From Muricoccus roseus (GTDB lineage Bacteria > Pseudomonadota > Alphaproteobacteria > Acetobacterales > Acetobacteraceae): DNA of 64,000 nucleotides. Position 1 is the stretch's first letter. Each line of letters starts with the position of its first letter. The notes below the pieces were generated by a model that saw only the letters and a program-made list of their open reading frames with translations, was not told the origin of the DNA and searched no databases. The position numbers were made by a program, and so were the translations under genes. Positions 15,988 to 24,838 of this stretch are shown one piece after another. The stretch is from contig NZ_FQZF01000030.1 in assembly GCF_900141905.1 (NCBI RefSeq), forward strand, positions 1 through 64,000, read 5' to 3'.

Positions 15988-17595
15988 ATGACGGTGGGGC
16001 TTAAAGTCTGCGGCGCGGCCCGGACGGTCACGGGGCTCTGCCTCCTGTTCCAGGCGCCGGATGCGCGCTTCCTCGTCGATTGCGGCATGTTCCAGGGACC
16101 GAAGACGCTGAAGGGGCTGAACTACGAGCCCTTCCCCTTCGATCCGCGGAGCCTGGACTTCGTCCTGCTCACCCACGCGCATATCGACCATAGCGGCCTG
16201 CTGCCGAAGCTCGTGAAGGAGGGGTTCCGCGGCCGCATTCACGCCACCCCGGCGGCCATCGACCTTTGCTCCTGCATGCTGCCCGATGCCGGGCATGTGC
16301 AGGAAAGCGAGGTGGAAATCCTCAACCGCCGCAACCGGCGCCGCGGGCGCGAGACGGTGGAGCCGATCTACACCGCCCAGGATGCGGAGCGCGCCCTCTC
16401 GCATTTCAGCGCCGTGCGCTATGGCGAATGGCTCGCCCCCGGCGAGGGAATCCGCGCCCGCTGGTGGAATGCCGGCCATATGCTCGGCTCCGCCTCGATC
16501 GAGATCGAGTTCGCCCTACGCGGCCAGAGCATGCGCGTCCTTGTTTCCGGCGATATCGGCCCCGACGAAGGTGGCCTGCACGGCACGCCCCAGGGGCCCA
16601 CGGGGGGCATCGACCATGTGATCGCCGAATCCACCTATGGCGACGAGGACCGCGCCGCGGTGGCGCCGGAAGCCCGCCGCGCCACGCTGCGGGCGCTCGC
16701 CCGCCGTGCCGCCGACCGGGGCGGCAACCTGCTCATCCCGACCTTCGCGGTCGAGCGCGCGCAGGAGGTCATCCTGGACCTCGTGCAGCTCATGCAGGCG
16801 GGCGAGATTCCGGAAGCCCCCATCCATCTCGATTCCCCGCTGGCGACGCGAGCCAGCCGCGTCTTCCGCCACCACGCCGGCGCACTCCAGGACGGTCAGG
16901 CGATGCGGGACGCGCTGGGCTCCCCGCGGCTGCGCCATGTCGCGGATGGCGAGGAGAGCCGGCGCCTCGCCCGGCAGGAGGGCTTTCAGATCATCCTCGC
17001 GGGCAGCGGCATGTGCGAGGCGGGGCGCATCCGCCAGCACCTGAAGGCTCGGCTGTGGGATCCCCGCACGGTCGTTGCCCTTGTCGGCTTCCAGGCCGCC
17101 GGCACGCTGGGCCGCCTGTTGCAGGACGGCGCCCGCCGCGTCCGAATCCAGGGCGAGACAATCCAGGTCGCGGCCACCATCCGCAGCATCCAGGGCTATT
17201 CCGCGCATGCCGATGGGCCCGAGCTGGGCCGCTGGCTCGCGGCGCGCGGTCCGGTCCATGGCGGCGTCTTCCTCGTCCATGGGGAGCCGGAAGCGATCGA
17301 GGGGCTGGCGAAGCGCGTGACCGGCCGCGGCATCGCGCCGGAGGAGGCGGTGATCCGCCCGCTGCTGGACGAGGCCTTCCTGCTGGAGCCCGGCGCCGTG
17401 CCGCGGCGGGACGATGCCGCGGCGCCCGGGCGCCGCGCGGCCGCGGAGTCGGTCGGCCAGCCCGACTGGCACAACGCCCGCGCCGCCCTCCTCCTCTCCA
17501 TCGAGGAGGCGCTGGACAAGGCCCCGGACGACCGGACCCGCGAGGCGCTCCTCGAACGCCTTCGCCAGGCCCTCCACGCTCCCGGCACCCCGTGA
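15988..17595 (+). CDS. MBL-fold / beta-CASP metallo-hydrolase (RNA-processing type)
   Basis: Metallo-beta-lactamase fold enzyme with an inserted beta-CASP domain, related to the RNA nucleases of the CPSF73/Ysh1 type. The zinc motif is THAHIDHSG (His63, His65, Asp67, His68), with further ligands in GHMLGSASIEIEF and LVSGDIGPDE. The beta-CASP region includes NLLIPTFAVERAQEV and ends with the GYSAHADGPEL motif. The 535-residue length includes a C-terminal extension of about 80 residues after the usual end of the domain (from RRDDAAAPGRRAA). The start follows GGAGGGCGG. Whether it acts on RNA in this organism is inference from family. Confidence 0.88.
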   Translation: MTVGLKVCGAARTVTGLCLLFQAPDARFLVDCGMFQGPKTLKGLNYEPFPFDPRSLDFVLLTHAHIDHSGLLPKLVKEGFRGRIHATPAAIDLCSCMLPDAGHVQESEVEILNRRNRRRGRETVEPIYTAQDAERALSHFSAVRYGEWLAPGEGIRARWWNAGHMLGSASIEIEFALRGQSMRVLVSGDIGPDEGGLHGTPQGPTGGIDHVIAESTYGDEDRAAVAPEARRATLRALARRAADRGGNLLIPTFAVERAQEVILDLVQLMQAGEIPEAPIHLDSPLATRASRVFRHHAGALQDGQAMRDALGSPRLRHVADGEESRRLARQEGFQIILAGSGMCEAGRIRQHLKARLWDPRTVVALVGFQAAGTLGRLLQDGARRVRIQGETIQVAATIRSIQGYSAHADGPELGRWLAARGPVHGGVFLVHGEPEAIEGLAKRVTGRGIAPEEAVIRPLLDEAFLLEPGAVPRRDDAAAPGRRAAAESVGQPDWHNARAALLLSIEEALDKAPDDRTREALLERLRQALHAPGTP

Positions 17596-17599
17596 GTCC

Positions 17600-17620
17600 G
17601 GGTGGTTGAGCCATCCACCC
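17600..17620 (+). terminator. Hairpin after the metallo-hydrolase gene
   Basis: GGGTGG (17600-17605) and CCACCC (17615-17620) form a 6-bp stem with a nine-base loop immediately after the stop codon at 17595. The downstream sequence is C-rich rather than T-rich, so this is only a possible terminator. Confidence 0.3.
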
Positions 17621-17661
17621 CCGCCCCCTAGTCTCCCCGCAACAACCAGGGGGAGGATGCG

Positions 17662-18636
17662 ATGCGCGGCCATTGGTGGAACCGGATGCGGCGCTGGGGT
17701 GCCGGGCTGCTGGCGCCGCTGGCGCTGGCCCTGCCGGGCGCGGCCCTCGGGCAGGAGAGCTACCCCTCCCGCCCCGTCCAGCTCGTCGTTCCCTACCCGC
17801 CCGGCGGCAACACGGACCTGATGGCGCGCGCCCTGCAGCCCGCCCTGTCCCAGGCCCTCGGGCAGAGCGTGGTCATCGTCAACCGCGGCGGCGCCTCCGG
17901 CACCATCGGCGATGCCGAGATCGCCCGCGCGCGGCCGGATGGCTACACGATCGGCCTCTCGCCCAACACGCCGCTGACGGCGCAGCCGCATCTCGTGCCG
18001 CTCAGCTACTCGCTGGACAGCTTCCGCTTCCTCTGCCTCGTTTATGACAACCCGCAGGTGCTCGTCCTCGGGCGCGAGGCGCCCTTCCGCGACATCGCCG
18101 GCATGGTCGCCTTCGGCCGCAGCAAGAAGGAGGCGCTGGTCTATGGCTCGCCCGGCCAGGGCAGCACCCAGCACATCCTGATTGCCCGGCTGCTCCGCGC
18201 GGCGGGGGTGGAGGCGCTGCACGCGCCCTTCACCGGGGCGGGCCCGATGGCGCAGGCGGCGCTGGGCGGGCAGATCATGGCCTTCGTCGAAAGCCCCTCC
18301 ATTCCCGTCTCCACCGGCCTGCCCGTCGCCGGCGTGTTCAACGCCGCGCGCCTCGCCGCCCTGCCAGATGCGCCGACCGTGACCGAGGCCGGCTACCCCA
18401 TTGTCGGCAGCTCCGCCGGCGGCCTCATCGCCCCCGCCAGCCTGCCGGATGCCGCCGCCGCCGTGCTCCAGCGCGCCTGCGGGGAGGCGGTGGGCAGCGA
18501 GAGCTTCCGCACCGCCGCCACACGGCTGAACTCCGTGCCGAGCTATGCGAGCGGCGCCGAGTTCCGGGACCGCTTCGTCGCGGAAAGCGACAGCAACCGG
18601 CGCGTGCTGCAGGAAATGGGGATCGCCCGCGAGTAG
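17662..18636 (+). CDS. Bug-family periplasmic solute receptor (TTT type)
   Basis: Tripartite tricarboxylate transporter substrate-binding protein of 324 residues. A strong GGGGGAGG precedes the ATG. The signal peptide (RMRRWGAGLLAPLALALPGAALGQ) is cleaved near residue 31. The mature part begins with the family hallmark YPSRPVQLVVPYPPGGNTDLMAR and continues with GQSVVIVNRGGASGTIGDAEIARARPDGYTIG and a GSPGQGSTQHI loop. Bug proteins bind carboxylates or related small molecules. No TctA or TctB membrane genes are near, which is usual for lineages with many orphan Bug genes. Ligand unknown. Confidence 0.93.
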   Translation: MRGHWWNRMRRWGAGLLAPLALALPGAALGQESYPSRPVQLVVPYPPGGNTDLMARALQPALSQALGQSVVIVNRGGASGTIGDAEIARARPDGYTIGLSPNTPLTAQPHLVPLSYSLDSFRFLCLVYDNPQVLVLGREAPFRDIAGMVAFGRSKKEALVYGSPGQGSTQHILIARLLRAAGVEALHAPFTGAGPMAQAALGGQIMAFVESPSIPVSTGLPVAGVFNAARLAALPDAPTVTEAGYPIVGSSAGGLIAPASLPDAAAAVLQRACGEAVGSESFRTAATRLNSVPSYASGAEFRDRFVAESDSNRRVLQEMGIARE

Positions 18637-18654
18637 TCCTTCGGCACGCAAGGT

Positions 18655-18679
18655 CCGGAGAGGGCGGCGCCCTCTCCGG
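18655..18679. terminator. Perfect hairpin between convergent genes
   Basis: An 11-bp perfect stem, CCGGAGAGGGC / GCCCTCTCCGG, with a GGC loop sits exactly between the stop of the Bug receptor gene (18636) and the stop of the hybrid kinase gene (18682). Its placement suits a bidirectional terminator closing both transcription units. There is no clear T-run. Confidence 0.6.
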
Positions 18680-18681
18680 GA

Positions 18682-21510
18682 TCACGCGTCCGAGATCAGC
18701 GCCCGGATCCGGCTGGCCAGCTGGTCCATCTGGAAGGGCTTACTGAGCACGTGCATGCCTGGCTCCAGATGGCCGCTCCCGAGAACGGCGTTCTCGGCAT
18801 AGCCCGTGATGAACAGCACCTTCAGCCCGGGACGCAGCACGCGCCCGGCATCGGCCAGCTGGCGCCCGTTCATGCCCCCGGGCAGGCCGACATCCGTGAC
18901 CAGCAGGTCCACCCGCGCATCGGACTGCAGCACCTGCAGCCCGGCCGCCCCGTCGCCCACTTCGATCGCCGTGTAGCCCAGTTCCTCCAGGACCTCGGCC
19001 ACCAGCATGCGGATGGTGGGCTCGTCATCCACCACCAGAACGGTCTCGCCCTGCTCCGCCCGCAGCGCCGTCGCCAGCTCCGGCGCCGCCTGATCGGCCT
19101 CCGCCTCGCCGAGGTGGCGGGGCAGGTAAACGCGCATGGTCGTGCCGCGGCCCACCGCCGAATGGATGCGGATCTGCCCGCCGGACTGCTTCGCGAAGCC
19201 ATAGATCATGGAAAGGCCGAGCCCCGTGCCCTGTCCGATCGGCTTGGTCGTGAAGAAGGGGTCGAAGGCCCGGGCGACCACATCCGGCGGCATGCCCGTG
19301 CCCGTATCCGTGACGGAGATCGCGACATACTGGCCCGGCGCCATGTCCCGCTGCCGCGCGGTGCGGTCGTCCAGCCAGGCATTCCCCGTCTCGATGGTCA
19401 GGCGACCGCCATCGGGCATGGCATCCCGCGCATTGATGCACAGGTTGAGCAGGGCGTTCTCCAGCTGGTTCGGGTCGCACAGCGTGGGCCACAGCCCGGC
19501 CGCCAGCACCGTCTCCACCTGGATGGCGGGGCCCATGGTGCGCCGGACCAGCTCCTCCATCCCGGCGATGAGCCGGTTCGGCTGCGTCGGCTTGGGCGCG
19601 AGTGTCTGGCGGCGCGAGAAGGCGAGAAGCCGGTGCGTCAGCGCCGCGGCGCGGTTCGCGGCGCCCTGCGCGGCCGTTACGTAGCGGTCCACCTGCTCCA
19701 GCCGCCCCTGCGCCACCCGCGCCTTCAGCAGCTCCAGGCTGCCGATGATGCCGGTCAGCAGGTTGTTGAAGTCATGCGCCAGCCCGCCGGTCAGCTGGCC
19801 GACCGCCTCCATCTTCTGGGACTGGCGAAGCTGCTCCTCGGCCAGGCGCAGCGCCTCGGCCTGCTCCTTCTCCGCCGTCACGTCGCGGCCCACGGCGTTG
19901 ATCAGCCCCTCGCCGGAGGCCGCGGACCAGCTGATCCAGCGATAGGTGCCGTCCCGCCCGCGCAGGCGGCTGTCGAAGCGCGCCAGCCTTTCCTCCTGCG
20001 AAAGGGTGGAAAGCTCCGCCCGCACGCGCCCGGCATCGTCCGGGTGCAGCAGGGTGAAGAGGTTCTGCCCGACCAGCTCGGCCTCCGACCAGCCCAGCGC
20101 CGCCTGCCAGGCCGGGTTCGTCGCCGTGATCTCCCCGTCGAAGCGCGAGACGAGGATGATCTCGGCCGAGAGCCGCCAGAGCCGGTTGCGGTCCGCCGTG
20201 CGCTCCGCGACGCGCGCCTCCAGCCCCTCGTTCAGCCGCCGCAGCGCCACCTCGGCACGCTTGGCGTCGGTGACGTCGTAGATGACGCCGATGAAGCGAA
20301 GGTCGGAGGTCTCGGTGTCGCGCTGGAATTCGCCGCGCCGCGTCAGCCAGCGCATCTCCCCCGTATCCGGGCGCGTGATGCGGAACTCGGCCTGGCTGAC
20401 GGTCCCGATCCTCGGCTGTGCCGTGAGGTCGATCACCGGCGCGTCCTCCGGATGGACCACGGCGTTGATCGTGCGCAGCGGCAGGTCCTGCGCGGGCTGC
20501 AGCCCCAGCAGCTGGCAGAACTGCGAGGAGACGGAGGCGGTGCCGAAGCCCCTGACATACTCGAAGGTGCCCACCCCGCCCGCGGATTGCGCGATCCGCA
20601 GCCGCTCCTCCGCGCGCTTCTGGTCGGTCACGTCCACCAGCGTGCCCAGGAAGCGCCCGCCGGCCCCTGCCTCGCGGAAGCAGCGGCCGCGGGCATGCAC
20701 CCAGCGGATCGCGCCATCGGGCAGGATGATCCGGTATTCCTTCGAGAAGACCTCCGCCCCGCGCAACACCCCGCCGACGGCCAGCCGGATGCGCATCTGG
20801 TCATCCGGATGGATGATGGAGAAGAAGGCGGCAGGCGCCACGCCGCGCTCCGCCTCCACCGGGCTCAGCCGGCAGAGCGCGGCGAAGCGCGCATCGCCGA
20901 AAATGCGGCGCTCCTCCGTGTGCCAGTCCCAGGAAGCCATCACGCCGGAGGTGGAGAGCGCGACCCGCAGCCGGTCATTCGCCTGGTCCAGCGCCTCCTG
21001 GCGCAGGCGCAGCTCCGCCTGCACGCCCGGCGCCTCCCGTGCGGCGCTGACATCCGCCTGGGTGCCGAGGAAATAGGCCAGCCGCCCAGCCTCGTCGCGC
21101 ACCGGCACGATGACGAGGCTGTTCCAGAAGAGGCTGCCATCGCGGCGCCGGTTCAGCAGCTCGGCCTCGAAGGGCTGCCCCTGGCGCAGGGCTTCGCCAA
21201 TGGCCGCACGGACCTGCCCATCCGTCCCGGGTGCCTGGAGCATGCGGCAGTTGCGCCCGATGATCTCGCCGGGCGCGTAGCCCGTCAGGCGCGTGAAGGC
21301 GGCGTTGACGAAGACGACGGGGGTATCGGCCTGGCGCGGGTCGCTGACCACGATGGACAGGCCAGACCGCGCCATTGCGTCCACGAGGGGCCCGGCCAGG
21401 CGCCGCAGTTCGGCAGGGACCTCCGACGGCGTTCCCGCCCCGGCCCCGCCGCCCGGCCCGGCAGGGGCATCCGCGCCCACGGTGGTGCCCCCGGTCGTGC
21501 TAGGCACCAT
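18682..21510 (-). CDS. LOV-PAS hybrid histidine kinase with C-terminal receiver
   Basis: 942-residue soluble sensor kinase. The first PAS domain (about residues 45-155) is a LOV photosensor. It has Cys88 in GRNCRMLQ, Asn120 (LLNRRRDG), Asn130 (LFWNSL) and Gln151 (FLGTQADVS). The spacings of +32, +10 and +21 equal those of flavin-binding plant LOV2 domains, so flavin photochemistry is expected. Three further PAS domains follow (about 180-300, 305-420 and 440-550; typical sequences IIHPDDQMRIR, WVHARGRCF, LGTLVDVTDQKRAEE). Next come HisKA with His579 (GGLAHDFNNLLTG), HATPase (NLCINARDAM, DTGTGMPPDVV, GTGLGLSMIYGF) and a receiver with Asp873 (LLVTDVGLPGGMNG). There are no membrane helices. Its start overlaps the cheC stop by eleven bases, tying it to the chemosensory operon as the last gene. 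Confidence 0.93.
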   Translation of the reverse strand: MVPSTTGGTTVGADAPAGPGGGAGAGTPSEVPAELRRLAGPLVDAMARSGLSIVVSDPRQADTPVVFVNAAFTRLTGYAPGEIIGRNCRMLQAPGTDGQVRAAIGEALRQGQPFEAELLNRRRDGSLFWNSLVIVPVRDEAGRLAYFLGTQADVSAAREAPGVQAELRLRQEALDQANDRLRVALSTSGVMASWDWHTEERRIFGDARFAALCRLSPVEAERGVAPAAFFSIIHPDDQMRIRLAVGGVLRGAEVFSKEYRIILPDGAIRWVHARGRCFREAGAGGRFLGTLVDVTDQKRAEERLRIAQSAGGVGTFEYVRGFGTASVSSQFCQLLGLQPAQDLPLRTINAVVHPEDAPVIDLTAQPRIGTVSQAEFRITRPDTGEMRWLTRRGEFQRDTETSDLRFIGVIYDVTDAKRAEVALRRLNEGLEARVAERTADRNRLWRLSAEIILVSRFDGEITATNPAWQAALGWSEAELVGQNLFTLLHPDDAGRVRAELSTLSQEERLARFDSRLRGRDGTYRWISWSAASGEGLINAVGRDVTAEKEQAEALRLAEEQLRQSQKMEAVGQLTGGLAHDFNNLLTGIIGSLELLKARVAQGRLEQVDRYVTAAQGAANRAAALTHRLLAFSRRQTLAPKPTQPNRLIAGMEELVRRTMGPAIQVETVLAAGLWPTLCDPNQLENALLNLCINARDAMPDGGRLTIETGNAWLDDRTARQRDMAPGQYVAISVTDTGTGMPPDVVARAFDPFFTTKPIGQGTGLGLSMIYGFAKQSGGQIRIHSAVGRGTTMRVYLPRHLGEAEADQAAPELATALRAEQGETVLVVDDEPTIRMLVAEVLEELGYTAIEVGDGAAGLQVLQSDARVDLLVTDVGLPGGMNGRQLADAGRVLRPGLKVLFITGYAENAVLGSGHLEPGMHVLSKPFQMDQLASRIRALISDA

Positions 21511-22144
21511 GCTCCACCTCGTCGCGCATGACGCGGTCGATGAAGTCGCCCACCAGCTGCTTCAGCGCGCCGAGGGAGGGGAGATCCATCACCATGGCGA
21601 TGTAGCCGCGGATGCTCCGGTCCCGGACGGAGAAGTTGATGTAGAGGAAGAGCACCAGCCCTTCCTCCGGTGAGAGCTCCGACGTCCCCAGGAGCTCCCC
21701 GCCATGGCCGCGCATCACCTGCGGCAACGACATGGTGAGCGAGCCCTGCAGCATGTTCGCCATGGTGGCCAGGCAGCTGTTGAGGATGACGTTGCCCGTC
21801 TCGGCCAGCGCCTCCTGCTCCATGTCCGCCACCTCTTCCGCCGGCATCGCCTCGCCCACCACGGCGCGCACCAGCTCCAGGCTGTTCGCCTGCGGGAAGA
21901 TCAGCAGGGCACGGCCGCGGAAGGCGCCGGCGAAATCCTGCCAGACCGCCACCAGCTCCCCGCCCTCCCGCTCCCGGATGAGCGTGGCCGCCCGGCCGTG
22001 CCCGATCACCTCGATGGAGGGGACGGAAAGCAGCACCTCGCCGCCGACCATCTTGCGCAGGCTGGCCGCGGCGCGGCTGACGCCGATGTTCACCAGCTCG
22101 GTGAGGGCATCGCGCTCCAGCTCGTTGAGCACGATGTCCGGCAT
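21500..22144 (-). CDS. cheC: CheC-family phosphatase
   Basis: CheY-phosphate phosphatase of the CheC/CheX/FliY family, 214 residues from the ATG at 22144. Both CheC active-site signatures are present: ELVN (Glu16, Asn19) in ALTELVNIGVSRAAASL and ETGN (Glu115, Asn118) in EALAETGNVILNSCLATMANML. These residues position the water that attacks phospho-aspartate. It starts two bases after the cheY stop, so it probably resets that CheY. The longer open frame upstream overlaps cheY and is not homologous. No CheD gene, the usual partner of CheC in Bacillus-type systems, is visible here. Confidence 0.88.
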   Translation of the reverse strand: MPDIVLNELERDALTELVNIGVSRAAASLRKMVGGEVLLSVPSIEVIGHGRAATLIREREGGELVAVWQDFAGAFRGRALLIFPQANSLELVRAVVGEAMPAEEVADMEQEALAETGNVILNSCLATMANMLQGSLTMSLPQVMRGHGGELLGTSELSPEEGLVLFLYINFSVRDRSIRGYIAMVMDLPSLGALKQLVGDFIDRVMRDEVEHGA

Positions 22145-22146
22145 CT

Positions 22147-22530
22147 TCAACGCACGCCCGCGCGCAGCCGAAGCGTGGCGCCCGAGACGAAGCCGCGCAG
22201 CCCCTCCTCCGTTACCGGCTTGGCGACGAAGGTGGCGTTCACGGCCCGGGCGCGCGCGATCACCTCGTCCTGCACATTGGCCGTGATGATGGCCAGCGGC
22301 ATGGAGGGGTGCAGCGCCCGCAGCTCCGCCGCCAGCGCCAGCCCGTCCTTGCCGGGCATGTTGAAGTCGAGCACCGCGACGTCCACGCCCCCGGCTGCGA
22401 CCCGCGCCAGGGCCTCGTCGGCATTGCTCGCCTCCACGCGCTCCCAGCCCGGCTCGAGGGCCTGGATCGCCTTGCCCGCCACGATCCGTGCGAGCTTGCT
22501 GTCGTCGACGATCAGGACCGTGGTGGCCAT
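22147..22530 (-). CDS. cheY: CheY-type single-domain response regulator
   Basis: Receiver-only protein of 127 residues. The acidic pair DD is in VLIVDDSKLAR, the phosphoacceptor Asp in VAVLDFNMPGKDG, the conserved Thr in AIITANVQDE and the Lys in FVAKPVTEEG. There is no output domain, so it acts through protein contacts after phosphorylation by the operon's CheA or by the LOV kinase. The ATG at 22530 has GGAG about eleven bases upstream. A 68-base gap separates it from the STAS gene, the longest gap in the operon, which might hold an internal promoter. Confidence 0.92.
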   Translation of the reverse strand: MATTVLIVDDSKLARIVAGKAIQALEPGWERVEASNADEALARVAAGGVDVAVLDFNMPGKDGLALAAELRALHPSMPLAIITANVQDEVIARARAVNATFVAKPVTEEGLRGFVSGATLRLRAGVR

Positions 22531-22598
22531 GCCTATGCTCCAGGAGGGGTCGCGCCCGGGAGCGTCGCCCGTCCCCAATCCGCCTTACCGCCTGCATC

Positions 22599-22847
22599 CT
22601 AGCCCGGAGGCGGCCCTGCCAAAAGCGGGGCCAGCCAACGCTCCGTGAAAGGGTCGCCCGGTGGCCCGGCCAGCGGCGGGCGCAGGGCCAGCAGCACCTG
22701 GACGACCGCCGCGTGCAGCCCACCGGCGGCGGACAGGTCCACCACGCGCCCCGGCTCCTCTTGCAGGAAGGAGAGCAGGGGCTCGGCATCCTCCACCCGG
22801 CACGCCCCTTCCAGGCGAATGACCGGTCCATCCAGCCGCACGCTCAT
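22599..22847 (-). CDS. STAS-like small protein in the chemosensory operon
   Basis: 82-residue protein. The pattern VIRLEGACRVEDAEPLLSFLQEEPGRVVDLSAAGGLHAAVVQVLLAL fits a STAS fold: first strand, helix, then the VVDLS strand followed by a helix. The serine of VDLSAAGG sits where anti-sigma-factor antagonists are phosphorylated. The resemblance is judged by eye and moderate. Its ATG overlaps the cheA stop (ATGA). In other alphaproteobacterial che clusters small STAS proteins neighbour cheA, so a role as a CheA partner or phosphate sink is possible. Confidence 0.65.
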   Translation of the reverse strand: MSVRLDGPVIRLEGACRVEDAEPLLSFLQEEPGRVVDLSAAGGLHAAVVQVLLALRPPLAGPPGDPFTERWLAPLLAGPPPG

Positions 22848-24838
22848 CCGATGAGCCCCGGCATGTCGAGCACCATCAGGACCTGGCCATCCCCCATCAG
22901 GGCCGTGCCCAGCAGGCCCGGCATGCCCGAGAGCAGCCCCGGAAGGGGCCGCAGCAGCACGTCGGCCCGCCCGGCGAAGCCATCCACCTCCACCCCCACG
23001 CGGGCGGCGCCGCTCCCCACCACCGCCATCCGCACCATCTCGCCGCGCGGGGTGCCCGGGAGGTCCAGAAGCGCCGAGAGCCGGACCAGCGGCACCGTCC
23101 GGTCCCGCAGCACGAAGGCCTCGCCCTGGCGCAGGGGCAGGATCCGCCCGGCGGGGATGCGCGCGGTCTCCGCCACGGCGTCGGATGGCAGGCCGAACAC
23201 CTCCCCCCCCAGCCGCACCAGCAGCACGGTGGTGACGGCGGCCCCCTGGGGCAGCAGCAGGCGGATGGTGGAGCCCGCGCCCGGCCGGCTGGCCAGGGAA
23301 ACCCGCCCGCCCAGCGCCTCCACCGCCGCCCGCACCGCGTCCATCCCCACCCCGCGCCCGGACAGGCTGGTGACCGCGGAGGCGGTGGAGAAGCCCGGCC
23401 GGAAGACGAGTTGCACGGCCTCCTCATCGCCAAGCGCGTCGATCGCGGCCTCGGGCATCAGGCCCCGTGCCTTCGCCGCCTGGCGGATCCGCGCCGGATC
23501 GATGCCACGCCCGTCATCCGCCACCTCGACGAGGATCCCCTCCCCCTCGCGCCGGGCCTCCAGCGTGATGCGCCCGGCCGCTGGCTTCCCGGCCCCGGCC
23601 CGCGCCTCCGGCGGCTCGATCCCGTGGTCCACGGCATTGCGCAGCAGGTGCAGCAGCGGATCGAACAGCCCGTCCACGATCGCCTTGTCGGCCTCCACCG
23701 CCTCGCCGCGGATGTCCAGCACCACCGTCTTGCCCAGCTCCGCCGCGGCGTCCCGGACCAGCCGCGGCAGGCGGTTGAAGCTGCGGGCCAGCGGCGTCAT
23801 CCGCACGCCCAGCACGGTCCGGTGCATCTGCTCGGCCAGCGCCTCGATGCCCGCCTGGCTCTCGCCCAGGGCCCGGGCCAGGCGCGGATCGGCCTCGCCC
23901 AGCTGTGCCACGACCTGGGCCACGAGATGCGCCAAGCCGTTCTTGGCGACGATCATCTCGCCGACCAGATCCATCAGCGCATCGATCCGCGCCGCATCCA
24001 CCCGCAGGCTGCGTCCGCCCAACCCGGGCGCGCCGCCCGGGGCGGAGGCCTCCTCCGAGGCAGAGGCGGGGGCCGAAGCGGGGGCGGAGGGAGCGATTGC
24101 GGCGGTGGCGATCTGGTCCGCCACGAAGCGGAAGGCCTGCCGAAGCTCCGCCTCCCCGGCCGTGCTCAGCAGCTCGATGACGAGATTGCAGGCGAAAGGG
24201 TCCATCGCCGCGCCGTCGGGCCAGGGCTGACGGGCGCCCAGGCGCAGGGCGATCATCTCCGGCACCGCGCGCAGGAGGGCCATGGGGTCGTCGCCGAGGA
24301 AGAAGCAATCGGCCGCCGGCACGTAGCGCAGCGCGGTCACCTCCTGTCCCGCCGCATGCGCAGCCGCGACCGCCGGGGCCTCCGCCGCGGCCAGGGCGAT
24401 GGCCCAGGAGGCGTCGGATGGTGGTTCCGCGGATGCGGGCTGCGCTCCTGAGTCTTCCTGAAGGGGTGCCCGCAGCGCTTCCTCCAGCCCGCGCCCGCGC
24501 CCTGGCGCATCCGCCGGGAGGGTCCCCGTCCGGGCGAGCGCCTCGATCCAGGCCTCGCTCGCGCCGATGCAGTCCAGAAGCGCGTCGATCACCCCGCGCC
24601 CGACGCCGAGTCGCCCGGCACGCACGGCGTCCAGCAGGTCCTCCGCGGCATGCAGCGCGCGCTGCATCGGCTGCAGGTCGAACAGCGCCACCGAACCCTT
24701 CAGCGTGTGCACGGCGCGGAAGGCGCTATCGAGGCGCGCGGCGTCCGCCGGGTCGCGCTCCAGCGCCAGCAGGTCCTCGGTCGCCTGCTGCGCCAGCTCG
24801 CGCCCCTCGATCAGGAACTGTTCGAGCAGCTCGCTCAT
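22844..24838 (-). CDS. cheA: CheA histidine kinase (second chemosensory system)
   Basis: 664-residue CheA. The HPt domain carries His44 (RAVHTLKGSVALFDLQ). A linker of about 170 residues, with a proline/alanine/serine-rich end, precedes the dimerisation helices (LRVDAARIDALMDLVGEMIVAKN). The HATPase core has LLHLLRNAVDHGIEPPEAR, VADDGRGIDPARIRQAAKARG and LSGRGVGMDAVR, and the C-terminal CheW-like domain begins near TTVLLVRLGGEVFGLP. It lacks the receiver found on WspE. The gene is translationally coupled at both ends by four-base overlaps (with cheR and the STAS gene). Receptor input is presumably the soluble MCP at the head of the operon. Confidence 0.95.
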   Translation of the reverse strand: MSELLEQFLIEGRELAQQATEDLLALERDPADAARLDSAFRAVHTLKGSVALFDLQPMQRALHAAEDLLDAVRAGRLGVGRGVIDALLDCIGASEAWIEALARTGTLPADAPGRGRGLEEALRAPLQEDSGAQPASAEPPSDASWAIALAAAEAPAVAAAHAAGQEVTALRYVPAADCFFLGDDPMALLRAVPEMIALRLGARQPWPDGAAMDPFACNLVIELLSTAGEAELRQAFRFVADQIATAAIAPSAPASAPASASEEASAPGGAPGLGGRSLRVDAARIDALMDLVGEMIVAKNGLAHLVAQVVAQLGEADPRLARALGESQAGIEALAEQMHRTVLGVRMTPLARSFNRLPRLVRDAAAELGKTVVLDIRGEAVEADKAIVDGLFDPLLHLLRNAVDHGIEPPEARAGAGKPAAGRITLEARREGEGILVEVADDGRGIDPARIRQAAKARGLMPEAAIDALGDEEAVQLVFRPGFSTASAVTSLSGRGVGMDAVRAAVEALGGRVSLASRPGAGSTIRLLLPQGAAVTTVLLVRLGGEVFGLPSDAVAETARIPAGRILPLRQGEAFVLRDRTVPLVRLSALLDLPGTPRGEMVRMAVVGSGAARVGVEVDGFAGRADVLLRPLPGLLSGMPGLLGTALMGDGQVLMVLDMPGLIG

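Noticed and set aside
16516..18651. Long minus-strand open frame antisense to the metallo-hydrolase and Bug receptor genes
   Set aside because: Composition is typical of antisense shadow in GC-rich DNA, while both plus-strand genes have diagnostic motifs and good ribosome-binding sites.
18751..21531. 926-codon plus-strand open frame opposite the LOV kinase
   Set aside because: His/Arg/Gln-rich antisense product; the kinase on the other strand has a complete set of PAS, HisKA, HATPase and receiver motifs.
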